In this document: piece by piece, positions 46,501 to 61,500 of the stretch | Layout of the letters: every line of letters starts with the position of its first letter | How positions within the stretch are numbered: the first letter of the stretch is position 1 | Assembly (NCBI RefSeq): GCF_042680125.1 | Contig: NZ_JBHTNY010000041.1 | Source: Robinsoniella peoriensis | GTDB taxonomy: Bacteria; Bacillota; Clostridia; Lachnospirales; Lachnospiraceae | Length of the DNA: 64,000 nucleotides | Strand: one strand, 5' to 3' | Translations under genes and position numbers: made by a program | The notes under the pieces: model-generated | Told to the model about the DNA's origin: nothing | The model's database searches: none | What the model saw: the letters and a program-made list of their open reading frames with translations, nothing else

Positions 46501-49500
46501 ACAGATTTAATAGTATTTCTTATGCGTCCATAGACAGCATCAAGACAGGTTCCGGCCTGGAACAGAACAGCTTTAACATTTCGGATGTCTATAACGCAGG
46601 AAATGTTACAGCTGAAAGGATGAATGCCGGGGGAATCTTCGGTATAGGCGGTGACGGAAAATACAGTAATAAGGACAATCGTGTGGTAAACATGATTGCA
46701 AAGGGTATGAGTACGAATACAGGAAATGTCTGGGCGAAAATTGCAAATGCCGGAGGAATCTTCGGTTATGCAAGTGAAAAGTTTGAGATTTCCACAACCG
46801 CAAAAGATTATCAGGGAAATGATACAGATGCAGATATCACCGATTTATTTAACAAAGGAAGCATCAGGGCACAGTACAATGCCGGAGGAGTAGCAGGAAA
46901 AGCGGTAAAGCTGGATCTGAAATATTCCAGGAAAGTACTGACAGATGCTATGAATGCGAATAATCCTGATAATTTCCTTTTTACGAATACAAATCGGGTA
47001 ACCGCAGATTATGACAACGCCGGAGGAATCATTGGCGATGCGGACATCTGTATTTTACAGGATGTATTTAACAGCGGAATGACAGGAACCTATGAACAGG
47101 TCCAGAACAGCGGTACTCAGGGAGTGATCAGTGCCGGTCAGGACAATGCCGGAGGTCTGGTGGGAAGAGCAGATGCAATGAGCATTTCCTATTCCAAATT
47201 AATATCAGACCAGATTATAAATAACCGTGCATATGTCTATACCAACCTGGCTAATATTCGCGCAGGAAGGGACAATGCCGGAGGAATCATCGGTAACGGC
47301 AGAGGAAGCGTGCAGCTGCTGGATACCTATAATATGGGCCAGATCACCGCAGGAAGAGATAATGCCGGAGGAATTGCCGGACAGTTATATGATAAGGGAA
47401 CCGGAGATATTGTCAGCGATAAAAAAGACACCGCAAACAAAGATGTGGCAGACTTCAGCGGAATTGATGTGGAATTAAATCAGACCGTGAAGGCAGAAGA
47501 TACCAATATAGGCGGTACTCCCGTTAAGGATCTGAAAAAAGCCAAAAAAGTCAGCTATATTACCTATCAGACGATCACAACAGGTCCGGATACGCCGGGT
47601 GCACCTTATCAAAACCGTTATACCAATGCTCCGAAAGCTGCAACAGTAAAAGCATCGACAGAGGATAATATAACGGCAGTCAACAATAATGCCGGAGGAA
47701 TTGCAGGATTCGTTACTGGTAATCGGGGAAATATCCGCGTTGAGAACACCTTTAACACAGGTGCGGAAAAAGGCGGCAATGCAATCTGCGGTATTCGTGC
47801 AAAAAACAGCAATGCCGGAGGTTTGGTGGGAAATTCAGTTTTTGCAGATATTACCTACACATTTGATATAAATCCCGGACCGTCAAATCTGAATACTACA
47901 GATAAAGGTGATCACAGTACATATGCACCGGCGTTTAACGATGAAGCAGTACGTAAAGATCCGTATGCAATCCGTATTGGCGGGAGCATGACCGGACTTC
48001 ACATGGTTGCCAACAATGCCCAGGTAAGGGCAAGTTCCATAGACAAGGGTGCCAGCCAGACAACTGCTCAGGGATTGGTTGATTTTAGTACAGGAGACCA
48101 GTATAACCTGACCAGTCAGAACGCAGGCGGTGCAGTCGGATATATGGAAGGCGGCAGAATTGAAAGAGTTTATTCGCTGAAGGGAGAAGTTGTTTCTCCG
48201 GAAAATGTAGGCGGAGTAGTAGGATTTGCAAAGAATGCACTTGTGAAACAGGTTACCAGAATGGATGGAGAAGACATATCCCTTACAACGAAAGCTGCAA
48301 AGGGAAGCGGAAACTTTATTCAGAGGGGAAGCCGGAATGTGGGCGGTATCATCGGTTATGCCTATGATGGAACTCAGGTACTGGATACCCGTAATTACAA
48401 CAGTGTAACCGGAAGAACAAACGTAGGCGGTATTATTGGATATGCAGGAACAAGTGTGGAAGTTACACTTGCCCAGAATCTGAAAGCTGTTACCGGTAAG
48501 GCATACAGCGCCGAAGATTTAAAAACGGATACGGCATCCGTAACTTTACCGGGTTACGAATCTGCACAGCTTGATAAGAGTAACGTAGACGGAAGCTATA
48601 TCGGTGGAATCGTGGGCCGGGGTGACAATAGTGTTATTGTTACCATGAGTAAAAATGACCCGCTGATCACCGAAGAATTTAAAGATTTACAGGAAGATGC
48701 AAAGTTTGCCGGAAAGTATACCCTTGGCGGCAACCAGTCTAACGCAGTCAGTGGAAAAAGCTATGTAGGCGGTATCACAGGAGCATACGGTATTATCAAT
48801 TATACAGTCAATACCGGACAGATATCTGCGGTGCAGCGTGCAGGCGGTATCAGCGGAAGCGGTTACCGGATCACAAATACATACAACACGGGCGATGTGA
48901 TTGGTGAAAACAGGGTGATTTACATTCACGATGTAGGACATGTTCCGGGAAATTCAACATTGACAGAATATACACAGGCAACACATATCGGCGGGATAGC
49001 CGGTGAGCTTGGTGAACGTACCGGCAACGGAATTGTTCAAAAGCCGGAGACAGGTGTCTATATCCAGAGTGTATTCAACAGTTCGCAGATTGTCAGAGGA
49101 GCCAGTTACATAGGCGGTATTGCAGGCTATGCAGTCGGTCCTGTGGATGTATCTTATAACAGTGCAACCATATCTGCAAAACAGACGGATACCGGACTGG
49201 ATGACTTAGGAGTATCCGGTACAAAAGTAGGCGGGCTGGTAGGCGTAATGGCCCAGGACCGCAACAAGACCATAAAAATAACAAACAGCTATAACACAGG
49301 AGAAATAATAGGTACCAACGACAGGGGAACCCTGATTGGATTCCTGGAAGGATATACCGATGAAGTAATTAAATCAGAACGTATTGAGAACAGCTATTAT
49401 CTCAGTGACAACGAACTGAAGTATTGGAATAGTTCCACCTCACAGATCGACTCCACCTTCAACTATGGGTTAAAACCAATTTCACTGCCAAGCAGTACAG

Positions 49501-52500
49501 ACTATGAAACATTTGTACAGAAAACACAGCAGTTGAAAAAGGATGGAGATCCGGCAGATAATACAACTCCGTTGGATGAAAAGAGAACGGACAGTGAATA
49601 TGGTCTGCGAAATTACAGCAATATGGTACGCCAGTATGCAAAGGTAAATTCCAGCGTCAGCGTATCTATGGAATATCCGGCCAAAGGGGAAGAAAATTTG
49701 AAAACCCCTCTTAACAATAAAATTACGGGAACCGGTTCGGCAGATGTGGCAGCTTCTTCAGGCAGCCTTGCAGCCCAAAAGGCAAGATCGGCTAAATTTG
49801 TTTATCCATGGACAGAGGATGAATTAACTCTGGGAATGGATTATGAATTTCCACAGCTGGATCTGGCAGGTGCTTCTGCGGATGACAGCGGTATATCCGA
49901 AGTCAGTCTGGGCAGTTTTACAACAAACGGAGGACAGGCACTGCCGGGTAATAACCAGTCGTTTACGTCTCTTGATAATACGAAGGTTTCCTATTATTAC
50001 AACTATTGGCCAACAAAAGTCGTTGATTATATGCAGTCATCCGTGGAATACCATGATGGAGGAAATAATGACAATTCATCGTATACAGACGGTACCTGGA
50101 CAGCAGATAACACCAACAATACCGGAGTAGAAATAAAATTCAGAGACAATGATAAGTATCCGGTAAAGAGAGTTACACAGGAAAATGTTGATTTATTAGC
50201 CAGGTTCAAACTGAGCAGCGGCGCATTGCCAAATTATATGAACTTCTCCGTTTATGACGGACACAGCAGAGGAACCTATAATTATAATAATACAGTCTTT
50301 ACAAATACGATATTGCCAAAATCGCCGGTTAAAGTTTACACACTGGCTAAGGCATCCAGTTATGAGTATGACGTCCCCAATAAAAAACAGGATATTATGG
50401 TAAATGGGGAATTGTATTATTTCTATGCAAAAGATACGGCAGGAAATGATCCGGATAAATTTGATTCTGTAGATGATATTACGGTATCCGTAAATCTCAC
50501 AGGAGCAACTAATATGACTATCCGGATAAATCTTCCTTGTGAAGAGATGGATTCTTATCTGCCGGCTTCCAGTGGTTATTTTACATTGGAGGCAACCAAG
50601 ATTTATGATAAGGAATTAGGAATCAAGCCGGAAAATTTAGCGGCATATGACAGAACCAGCAGAATGTTCAGTATGCATTTTTCAAATACTGAAATAGATG
50701 ATGTTCATAATGACAGTATACTGGATGAAATCCCATCAATAGATTTTGATGATCTGGATGATCTGGAATATTATCCTCAGACGACAGCGGCATTGGGAAG
50801 TACACTGCTTGCAGAAGATGAGACAGCAGCCCAGCCGGATACATACCGGGTAGAGACAGAGAACAAGCTGCAGATCCGGAATGAACGTCATTTATATAAC
50901 ATGAACCTGGGTGAAAACATGGGTTATGCAGCAATCGGAAGTTCCTATCTGAAATATCTTACAAGAGATATAGAATTAATGAATAATATCCAGTTATCTA
51001 CAAGTGATGGCGGATACAATGGATTTGTAATTGGTGCATCCAATAAACGTATGTACCGTATGACGGGATCTCTGGACGGAAATGGTTATACCATTGGAAG
51101 AATCAGGGTAAACCGTATACAAAATCCCGGTAATTTCGAGGCCGGGGCATCCATACCGAATACACATTATGCTCTGATTTATGATTTGAGCGGCGGTGTG
51201 GTGAAGAATTTAAATATCGGAAGTGACAGCAAAATTGTTGCCGATGAAGCAGCAGGGCTTGCATATTACGTAAGTAATGGCAGGACGGCCAGGAACCCGG
51301 ATCCTTATCAGGATTATGACAATGCTTTATTTGAGAACTTAAGTCCGCAGCTGCCGATGGAAACCGGCGCAGATGCAAAAATCTATGATACAAGGGTATC
51401 TGCAAGGATAAGTGCCAGCAGGGCAGGAGGTTTTGCACTGTATACGGCAAGGCGTTTCAGCGGAAGCGGGGATGTTCCTACAACAGCATCCGGAAGAGAG
51501 GAAGTTAAGAAAGCGGTTACTTTTACAGATGATACTTTTGCCGGAAAGATTAACGGTATTTATGGAGGAAATGATCCATTTATGAATGCCGGAGATGCAC
51601 TGGCAAGAAATTCATCCAGATCAGCAGGTATCTTAGTATTTGTTTCCGGTACCCGTAAGTCGGAAGATATTGACGAGACAAAGCCAGGTTTGAATTTATA
51701 TCCAAATTACAGAACCGAGGCGGAAGTAAATGGGTGCCAGGTAGACAGAGAAGGATATGTATTTGCGAATAATGTATCAGCCGGAATGATCTGCGAGGCA
51801 TTATATCCCCAAAATCGGGTGGGACAGATCGGAACAATCCGTAAATCATCCAATAACGGGGCAGTCGTTGCCCATGAACAGGCAAACGGCATCACGCAGG
51901 GTATTGTCAGCTTTGGTACAGGTGACACGGTACAGCAGGCAGACTGCAGAAATGAAAGCAGGATACAGGTTACTTATTCTTATAATAACGGTATCGTACA
52001 GACGCCGGACGGCAACGGACTGGCAAGCGGAATCGGAAACTATGTAAGTGAAGCTTCTTATTGTACGAATAATGGAAGTGTATTTGGAAAAATTGCTTCC
52101 GGAATCAGTAACTATGGAGATAAACATACCGTTGTTGACCTCTGTGTAAATAATGGTTATGTACAGGGAACGCTGGCAGCAGCAGGTATTGTGGCAGTTC
52201 CTTCCGGGTATGGCGGAACAGCCGTACCAAATCAGGATGTCCAGCTTAAACTGAGTAATTGCTACAACACAGGAAATGTTGCAGTCACTACGAATACGGA
52301 TAATAAAAAGGCAATAGAAAATTCTTACGCCGGAGGTATCGTAGCTTATGCATCCAGTCCAAGACCGGACAGCTACAGCTGGGATACGTTAAAACCAACA
52401 GATATTACGGATAACGATGACAGAAAGACCATAATCAGGAATTGTTATAATGTAGGAACCGTTCACTATATCAAAGATTACACTGCGGATTCTTATATTT

Positions 52501-55500
52501 CTGGTACTTTCTCAGATAACAACCGGAATATCGGCGGAATAGCCGGAGGAGGATTAAACCGGTTCGTAGATATACAAAACTGCTACAGTCTGTCTGATCC
52601 GGAACTGAGCATCAAACAGCTCCACCAGGCTTACAAGCTGGTAATAAACGGAGCAACGACGGATTTCACCTGGAATCAGGTAGTAGTAAACCAGGATCCT
52701 GACGCAAAAGGTTATAATTACAAACTGGATGCGGTTGGAAATACAACCTATGGAAATAACGTAACAACAATGACTTATATGGATATGATGTCCGGAGATA
52801 ATTTCAAAGGCTTTGATCCTGATATCTGGACTCTGGATAATCAGACCAGGGACGATGACGGAGATGTCTTGTATCCATTCCCACAGTTTGTGAAGAGGCA
52901 GCAGACAGCGGAATACGTCGGGGATCAATACCTGGCAGATAAACCGGACTTTGCATTCAACACAGACTTTAATAAACGCAAGAACAATATTGATATAGAA
53001 ACCCCGAAAACCACGATAGAAAACGCACAGGTTACGGTTAAAGATGCTGTATCCAGTACAATCAGCTATCAGAGTACACCTTCCAATTATTCCATTCAGA
53101 TAGATGGATATGATCCGGCAGCCTCTTATCAGGTCACAATCTATGATGGTGATGCATATGAGAAGGCAGATTATGCCCCGATTACCATCCGGAAATTTGA
53201 AATAGCACCGGGAGGTGCGGTAACTTCAGGCGGCAAGCTTCCGAATTATGAGTCAACCACCACAACGGCGGGAACGATGAAGTTCTTTAATCCGGCAAAT
53301 GTTGTATTTAACGCAGGAACAGGGACACTTCAGATTCTCGATGAAGAGGAAACCGGCTGGTATATGCCAATTAAGGGATACTATACAGCAATTGTAACAA
53401 AATCCACAGGAAACGCCACGACAGCGGATATTGAATCTAAAGTCAGTGATTTCCAGGATAAAAACGGAACGGTAAATGGTATTGCAAAATCTGCAATAAA
53501 AGGAAACACCTCAGAGCGGTTCCAGGTACATTTTGGAGGGGATAATGCTGATGGAAGTAATATAGATTCCCAGACAACCTTCTTTGGTCTGCTGCCAACC
53601 GGATATTCATACGGTACACAGGCGAAGCCTTATTATGTAACAGACCAGTACAGCATAATCGGCATGACTACATCCGGTATTGCACAGGATGCCACAACAG
53701 GGCGTTATTACAGGCAGAGCCAAGATTTCAAAATCGATCAGCCGTTCTATGAAATGTTTGAGTTTAACGGTGATTACGATGGCGATGGCCATAAGATCAC
53801 TCAGGACAACAAAGATATTGGATTTATATCCTATTTAAGAAGTAAGGATAAAGCATCGTTTACAGCCAGTGTACACAATTTACAGATGCAGGTAAAAGCA
53901 ACGGATACGTCCGGTAAAAAGCTTAAGAACCTTGGAAAATACCAGGAAGCATCCAACTATACAGCAAACCTCGGACTGATTGCAGATTATGCGGACGATG
54001 CGTGTCTGGATAAGATTACGGTAAGCGGAGAGGTACGTGCTCAGGGATTTAACAGCCTTGCCAATGTAAAGAGATATTTAAATAACAGTTATACACTTGG
54101 CGGTGTGGCAGGATTTATCAGAGATTCAGAAGTAACCGATACAAGAAATAACGCGACTCTTGGAGTGAATTTAACCAGACCGGAAGCAGATGTTCCCCTT
54201 GGAAATGGGGACACGCTGAAAGTAAAATATGATCTCCCGGCAGCACTCAGTATCGAAACAGCCGGAATTGCAGCGTATGCAAAAGATACAAAATTCGTGA
54301 AAGTTTCCAATAATGGCGAAATTATTGCCAGTCAGGGAAATCATCACGCAGCAGGTCTGGTGCATACCATGGAAGGAAGTAAATCACAGATTTCACAGAG
54401 CATGAATGGCGGCTATATCAGAGCACACAACGGTACGGCGGCAGGACTTGTAAAGGATTTAAGAAGCGGCCAGATCAAACAGGCTTATAATACCGGTAAA
54501 GTAACAGCTCTGGCAGTTGCTTCAGCCGGAGGCAGCGGAACCGCAGTTGGTATTGCCGCAGATGTTACAGGCAGCGTAACGGAAGTTTATAACGCAGGAT
54601 TTGTAAGCGGAAAATATCAGGGAAGCTTATCCAGGAACAAAGGGTCCAGAGGACGGTTTACAAATGCATACTATCTGAAGGACGAAAATTTCTACTGGGG
54701 AGATTCCACACAGCTGCCCGGATTGCCGGGATCCATGGTGGTGACAGACGATAAGGATCTGGAACTGTACCTGGGATTTGGCAGGGCACCGAATGAATAT
54801 TGGGCTTTCGCAGACAATAAACACGAAGATTATGTGACAACACCGGCAGACCCGGACAATGGTATTGATGAAGTTTACCAGGATACCTACGCATTGACTT
54901 ATGCAGAAATCACGGATGCAGCCGCAATGGCGGCAAAGGGATTCGATATGACAACAGGAGGTGCGGACAAAACCTGGAAGCTGGATCCGAATCCGGCAAA
55001 TGATACCATTAACAGCAGTAACCTCTTATTGAGGGATTATGCTAAAGATCCATATCCACTGCCGCAGTTTACGCAGTATGAACATAAGACAAGAAAAAAC
55101 CTGAACTTCCCGCTTCTGTTCGGAGCGGCACAGGAAACCGGGAAAACGCCGTATGGAAGCAGCGATAAGAAGCTGAAATACGAACCTTATGATCCGGTAG
55201 CTGACAAAGGGAAAACAGAGACATTTAAGGATACCATCAAGGTAGATCTGAATAATGTGAGTACCACAGCCAGATATAAAGTCCTGGTTTATGAAGGCGA
55301 TGCGATTGCAGAGGATGTAAAGAAACAGGAGAAACAAAAACTATTCGTTACCATAGAGAAGAAATATGTGGATCTTCGGGATCCGGGTAATCTGTCCAAT
55401 ATCAGCAATCCGAACAATATGCAGTACAGTAAGATTTATGTAGACGGGCAGAGCGGATATTATTATGAGGTCCTGGTAAGGGATGGATATGGAAATGAAG

Positions 55501-58500
55501 TACCGGCGATTTTCGCCAATAAAGAATTTATCAATAACAAAAATGAGATTTTATTCAATAACAATGTATTAGACAGGCTGGAAGAGCCTCAGAAGGAGAA
55601 GCCATACTACAGTGCAACCGTGGTGGAATATCAGGTTCCGGGCAAAGAGGAGACAGATAAGAACAACTTCTACTCTAAGTTCAGTCCGCATTTTGCAAAA
55701 GCAACAGAAACGCAGAGTGCTGCATGGGAATTTGGAACTCCGGCAATACCTTATGAGATCATGACTCAGAGAAACCTCTATAACATCAGTCTTGGGGGAA
55801 TCAAACACGGGGACAGCCATTATCTGAAATCTCATTATGCACAGACACAGGATCTGGAATTAAAAGATAAGAAATTATCTGTGCCTGTACAAACGAACCA
55901 GGAAGGAATCATGCAGGAATTCTGGAAACGGGGCATTGGAACCCCAGCACAGGACTTCTCAGGAACCTATACTGGGGCGGCAGCGGGAGGAACGAATCAC
56001 AAGATTCTGGATAACAGGTCGGCATCAGCAGCGAAACCGGTTGGATACAGCATTTTTAACGGTATGACTAAGACCGCTAAAGTATCAAATCTGGATTACA
56101 TGATCAATAAAGCAGATTACCGTATCAGTGCAGATGCTATCCTTGTAAAGACAGGAGCAGGTACCATTTCCGGTATCAACCTCACTTCTGCCGCAGCGGA
56201 CACCTTAGTAAAAGTAACAACCACAAGCCCAGACCGGTTTGGTCTGATTGCGGGTGAAATAAAAGCGGAACCAGGAGCAGCCGAGATACCGGTTGTAGAA
56301 AAGATTGACATCAGGAAAGAAATTTCAGTGGAAAATCAGGTTTCGAATAAAGAGGACATAGGCAGTACGGCAGGCAAGATCACCGGTTCTGCAAATCTGG
56401 CAGATGTAACTTCGGCAGCATCTATAAACCATACCGGAGCAAGCAGCAGTCTGGCTTCTACAGGCGGAATTGCAGGACGTGTAACAGCACCTGCAGGTTC
56501 TACAGAGCAGGCAGCGTTAAGCTTGAAGAATGTACATTACCGCGGAGGAAAACTGGTTCTTACAAATGCAGGAAACCAGAGGACAGGCGGAATCGTGGGT
56601 CTGATTGAACAGGCTGATGCCGTTATGGATAACGTTTCCTCATCTGCGGATATCATCTTGAACCGTACAAACGGACAGGGTGCTTACGGTGGATTAGCCG
56701 GAAAGCTAATTAAGTCCGGCATTGAACTGAAAAATGGCACTGCTTCGGGGAATATTGTTCAGAATAACACAACCCAGAGCAGCAACCTGGGCGGAAGCTT
56801 TGGTGGAATCATCGGAGAAGTTCAGGAAACACCGGATATTGCATTTACAAATGTAACGGCAGGCAGCTATGATGCTGCAGCCGGAAGCTCTGTTACTAAG
56901 ATACAGGCTGTAAACAATGGCAGCAGTGAAGCAGTGGCAGGCGGGATCATTGGTAAAGCAGTTATGGCATCACCTGGAAGTGCAGATGCACCGAACAGTC
57001 TGGTTATGAAAAATGTGACAGGCAATAGCGCGCTGAACCTGAGCTATGTATCAGGAAGCAGCAGAATCGGCGGAATACTGGGATATGCAGTCAATTACGC
57101 GGTGGAGATGGAAGATATCACAAACCGTGGAGATATTGCAATCGACAGGAACCAAACCGGCGGATTGGGAACCTATGGAGGTCTGATCGGAAAATTAGAA
57201 AAATCAACGATCTCCCTTACAAATGGAACGGCATCCGGCAGTATTGCAGAGAGCAGCAGTGACCAGAGTTATAATCATGGAGGTGTATTTGGAGGAATTA
57301 TCGGAGAGGCATCAGAAGTACCGGATATTGCATTTACAAATGTAACGGCGGGAAGCTTTGATACCACAGCCGGAAATTCTGTTACAAAGATACAATCAGT
57401 AAACAATGGGAATTATGAGACATTACTGGGTGGAATCATCGGAAAAGCCGTAATGGCGGCGCCGGGTAGTACAGGTGCACCAAACAGGCTGGTGATGAAA
57501 ACAGTAACGAACAACAGTGGACTGAGCCTTACAAATGCAAAAGGAAACAGCAGAATCGGTGGAATACTGGGGTATGCGGTTAATTATACGGTGGAAATGG
57601 AAGATACAACAAACCGTGGAAATATTGATATCAATAGAAATTATACCAATGGGCTGGGAACTTATGGAGGTATGATCGGTAAGTTAGAAAAATCAACGAT
57701 CTCCCTTATAAATGGAACGGCATCCGGAAGTATAACAGAAAGCAGCAGCACCCAGAGTTATAACCGCGGAGGATCTTATGGAGGAATCATTGGTGAGACT
57801 TCGGCAGTACCGGATATTGCATTTAAAAATGTAAGAACAGGAAGCTTTGATGCAGGAACAGGTACGTCCATTTCACAGATACAGGTGGTGAACAGTGGAA
57901 GTTATGAAGCCATAATTGGCGGAATGATCGGAAAAGCCGTAATGGCAGCCCCGGGAAGCGCAGACGCACCGAACAAGCTGGTCATGGAAGACGTAATCAA
58001 TAACAGCAGCCTTAATCTGAATTATGCGGTTAATAACAGCCGTATAGGCGGAATATTAGGATATGCCGTAAATTACTCGGTTGAAATGAAAGAAATGAAG
58101 AACCTGGGTAATATCAACATTATCCGTAATCAGACCAACGGGCTGGGAACTTATGGAGGCATAATCGGTAAGTTAGAAAAATCCGATATAAAGCTTACAA
58201 ATGCAGCAGCTTCTGCAAACATCACAGTAAGCGGAACGCAAAGCTATAATCAGGGCGGATCATTCGGTGGAATCATCGGTGAAACCACAGGCGTTAGTTC
58301 AATTACAATGAAAGATGTGTCTGCAGGCAGCTATGATGATGCAGCAGCAGCGGGCACAACACAGATTGTCATTCCGGACAGCGGTCAAAGAGTTATAAAT
58401 GCAGGCGGAATCATTGGCAAGGCGGCAGCAGATACAACAGCTGCATCCAATACCATACAAATGGAAGGTATTGTAAATAACAGTACCATTCAGATAACGT

Positions 58501-61500
58501 CTTCTGCAAATGACAGCAAGATGGGCGGTATCATCGGTACAGAAAAGGGATTTGCGGTTGAGTTAAAAGATGTACAAAACCGTGGAAACCTAAATGCTAC
58601 TCAGGTAAGTGATACAAATTCACTTTACAGCGGCGGATTTATTGGAAAAGCCGAAGGCGGAAGCGTTGTAATCGAAGATACGGACAGCACTGGCAAGAGC
58701 AATGTGGTGAACCAGGGACATACATCAATAAAAAATGCCTATGTAAATACTGGTGCAGATGTAACTACCGTATATGCGGCAGGAGCGATAGGAAATATTG
58801 TATCAGCACCTCTGTCAGTCAAAGGTTTTGAAAACATAGGAAATATAGAAATTTCAGGACCGGGAAAGACAGGCAAGATGGCAGGCGGAATCGTAGGTCT
58901 GTCAGATCAGTCGGAAGTTACAATACAGAACAGTGTGTCAAGTGGTGACATCAGCTTAAAACAGATCAGCGGCAAAGGTTCTTTTGGAGGACTTGTCGGT
59001 AAAATCTCAAAAGCGGATATATCGGTTACAGACAGTACAGCTTCTGGAAATATTACACATAAGGATACTACTTATGCTGTAAGCCAGGAAGGAACCTATG
59101 GAGGCATTATCGGTGAAACATCAGAAGTATCTGAGATTACGCTGAGCGGTGTTACAGCCGGAAGCTACAATACGGCAGACATGAAACCGGCTACCCAGAT
59201 CAATATCAGCAATAGTAATAAACATGCTGTATCTGTGGGAGGCATCATTGGTAAAGTATCTAATCCGTCAACGGCAGCAGATGCCAAGAATAAGGTGACG
59301 ATGGATGGCGTTGTAAATAACAGTTCCATTCAACTGGCGAATCCTCAGACTGAAAGCAGGCTGGGAGGAATCCTTGGAGAAATGCAGAGCTATTCCGTGA
59401 TTATGAAAAATACGCAGAACCGTGGGGATCTGAGCGTAACAGGACTGGGTGATGAATCCGTTCTTTACAGCGGTGGATTTATCGGAAAAGCGCAGAACGG
59501 CAATGTGGAAATTACTGACACCGATGACACGGATGTAAGCAATGTACTAAACGAGGGTAACATCTCTGTCGGAAAAACACCAAGGTCTGCAACAACAGCA
59601 GGTTATCTATATACCGGAGGTGCAGTCGGCTATGCGGACCATACTCCTCTTTCGGTTCATGGATTCCAGAATACAGGAAGTATGGCTGTTACAGGATCAT
59701 CAGCTGGCACAAACTTCTATGGAAGTACAGCGGCAGGTGGAATTCTGGGTAATGTGACACAGTCTGACGTTGAAATGGTTGATAATATTTCTGCAGGAAA
59801 TATTGCTGTCAGCAATACGAACGGACAGGGAAGCTATGGCGGACTTGTGGGCAGAAGTGAACAGGGTAAACTAAATATCAAGAATTCTGCAGCTACAGGC
59901 AGTATCGAACAAAACGGAAGTAATCCGGTTAATACACTGGGAACATCCGTTGGAGGAATCATTGGAGAACTGAATGAGGCAGCAGAAGTAAAACTGAAAA
60001 AAGTAACAGCCGGAAGCTACGATGATACGGATCCGGACAGTCAGACAAAACTGTATGTTAAGAATACAGATAGGCACATGATAAATCTGGGTGGTATTAT
60101 TGGAAAAGCATCGGCATCAGATAACAGCGCGAATGTCATTACTTTGCAGGGAGTGACCAATAACAGCAATTTATTCCTGGAGAAACCTGCGACAGAAAGT
60201 AAACTTGGCGGAATCATGGGACATCTGCAGGGTTATACTGTGAACATGAAAAACACTGTGAATATCGGAAACCTTGAAGTATCCAAGCTGGGCGATGAAT
60301 CTGTGCTTTACAGCGGCGGATTTATCGGAAAAGCAGAAAATGGAAATGTCCATATGGAAGACAGCGATGATACTGGAAACAGCAACATCAGAAATACCGG
60401 AAATACAGTAATTGATTTAGAAGTTCAGAATCCAAAGGCTGATACCTTTACGCCTGGTACTGTTTACGGTGCCGGAGCTGTGGGATATGCGGCTGAGACC
60501 ATGCTTGAACTGTTTGGAGTGAGAAACGAAGGTAATGTAGAAGTAACAGGTGAAAACCGACATGCTAATTTCTACGGAGCAGGAATTGCAGCCTATGCGG
60601 CAGATAGCGCATATCCAACAGCGCCGCCAACCACACGTTTCATAGTTCAGAATGCACTGAATCAGGGAAATATCCAGGATAACCGGGATAAATCTGATCC
60701 GGATGAAGTGCCGGCAAGGGCAGACGGAATTGCAAAAGCGGGTGGAATCTCAGCAGAGATCCTCTATAAGAGCGGCGTGGATATACAGTATAATCACAAT
60801 GCAGGAGGAATCAAAGCAGATATGGCGGCAGGTATAGTTCACACTTTGGATGAAGACAGCCTTCCGTTCAGTACGGTTAGATATAACATCAACGTGGGAA
60901 CCATCGATGCAGGAACGCATGAAAACGGAGCAGATATAACTGCAATGTGGCAGCTTCCGGTAAAAGTGGATGTAAACGGTGATGAGTATAACGGGCGGGG
61001 CGAGAAAATGACAACAGCTCCGCCGGATGAAGGGGAAGGGGATGCCGAAACCCCGGAAACTACATCTGTAAAAGCAAAAAAACAAAAAAATAAGGCAGAT
61101 AAAAAAGCTGAGACAACAGCGCAGACAACAGAAAGCCCCGCTGAAAAGCAAACCGGGCAGGACACAGAAAGCGAAGAAGAAGCAAAACAACCGCTGTCGG
61201 GCGAAAGCGCAGCCGAAACAAAGAATATACCGGAAACCGAAGATGTAACTGATACAAAAAAAACATCAGAAACAGAAAGTATAAAGGAAACAAAGGCAAC
61301 GCCGGAGGCGGAGAGCCAGAAAGCAACAAAGAAGGCACCGGAGACGGAGAGCCAGACGAAAGCAAAGAAGGCACCGGAGACGGAAAGTCAGACAAAAGTA
61401 ATAAAAGAACCGGAAACAGAAAAAGTGAAGAAGTCGAATGCGGCGTTGAGATCTGCTGCGGTAACGGAAATACAAACGGTACCGGAGACAGAAGAAGAAT

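Noticed and set aside
42945..49330. Regularly recurring 14-20 base strings that could be taken for a CRISPR array
   Set aside because: Spacing is irregular, all units are in frame, and they encode a protein motif within one uninterrupted gene.
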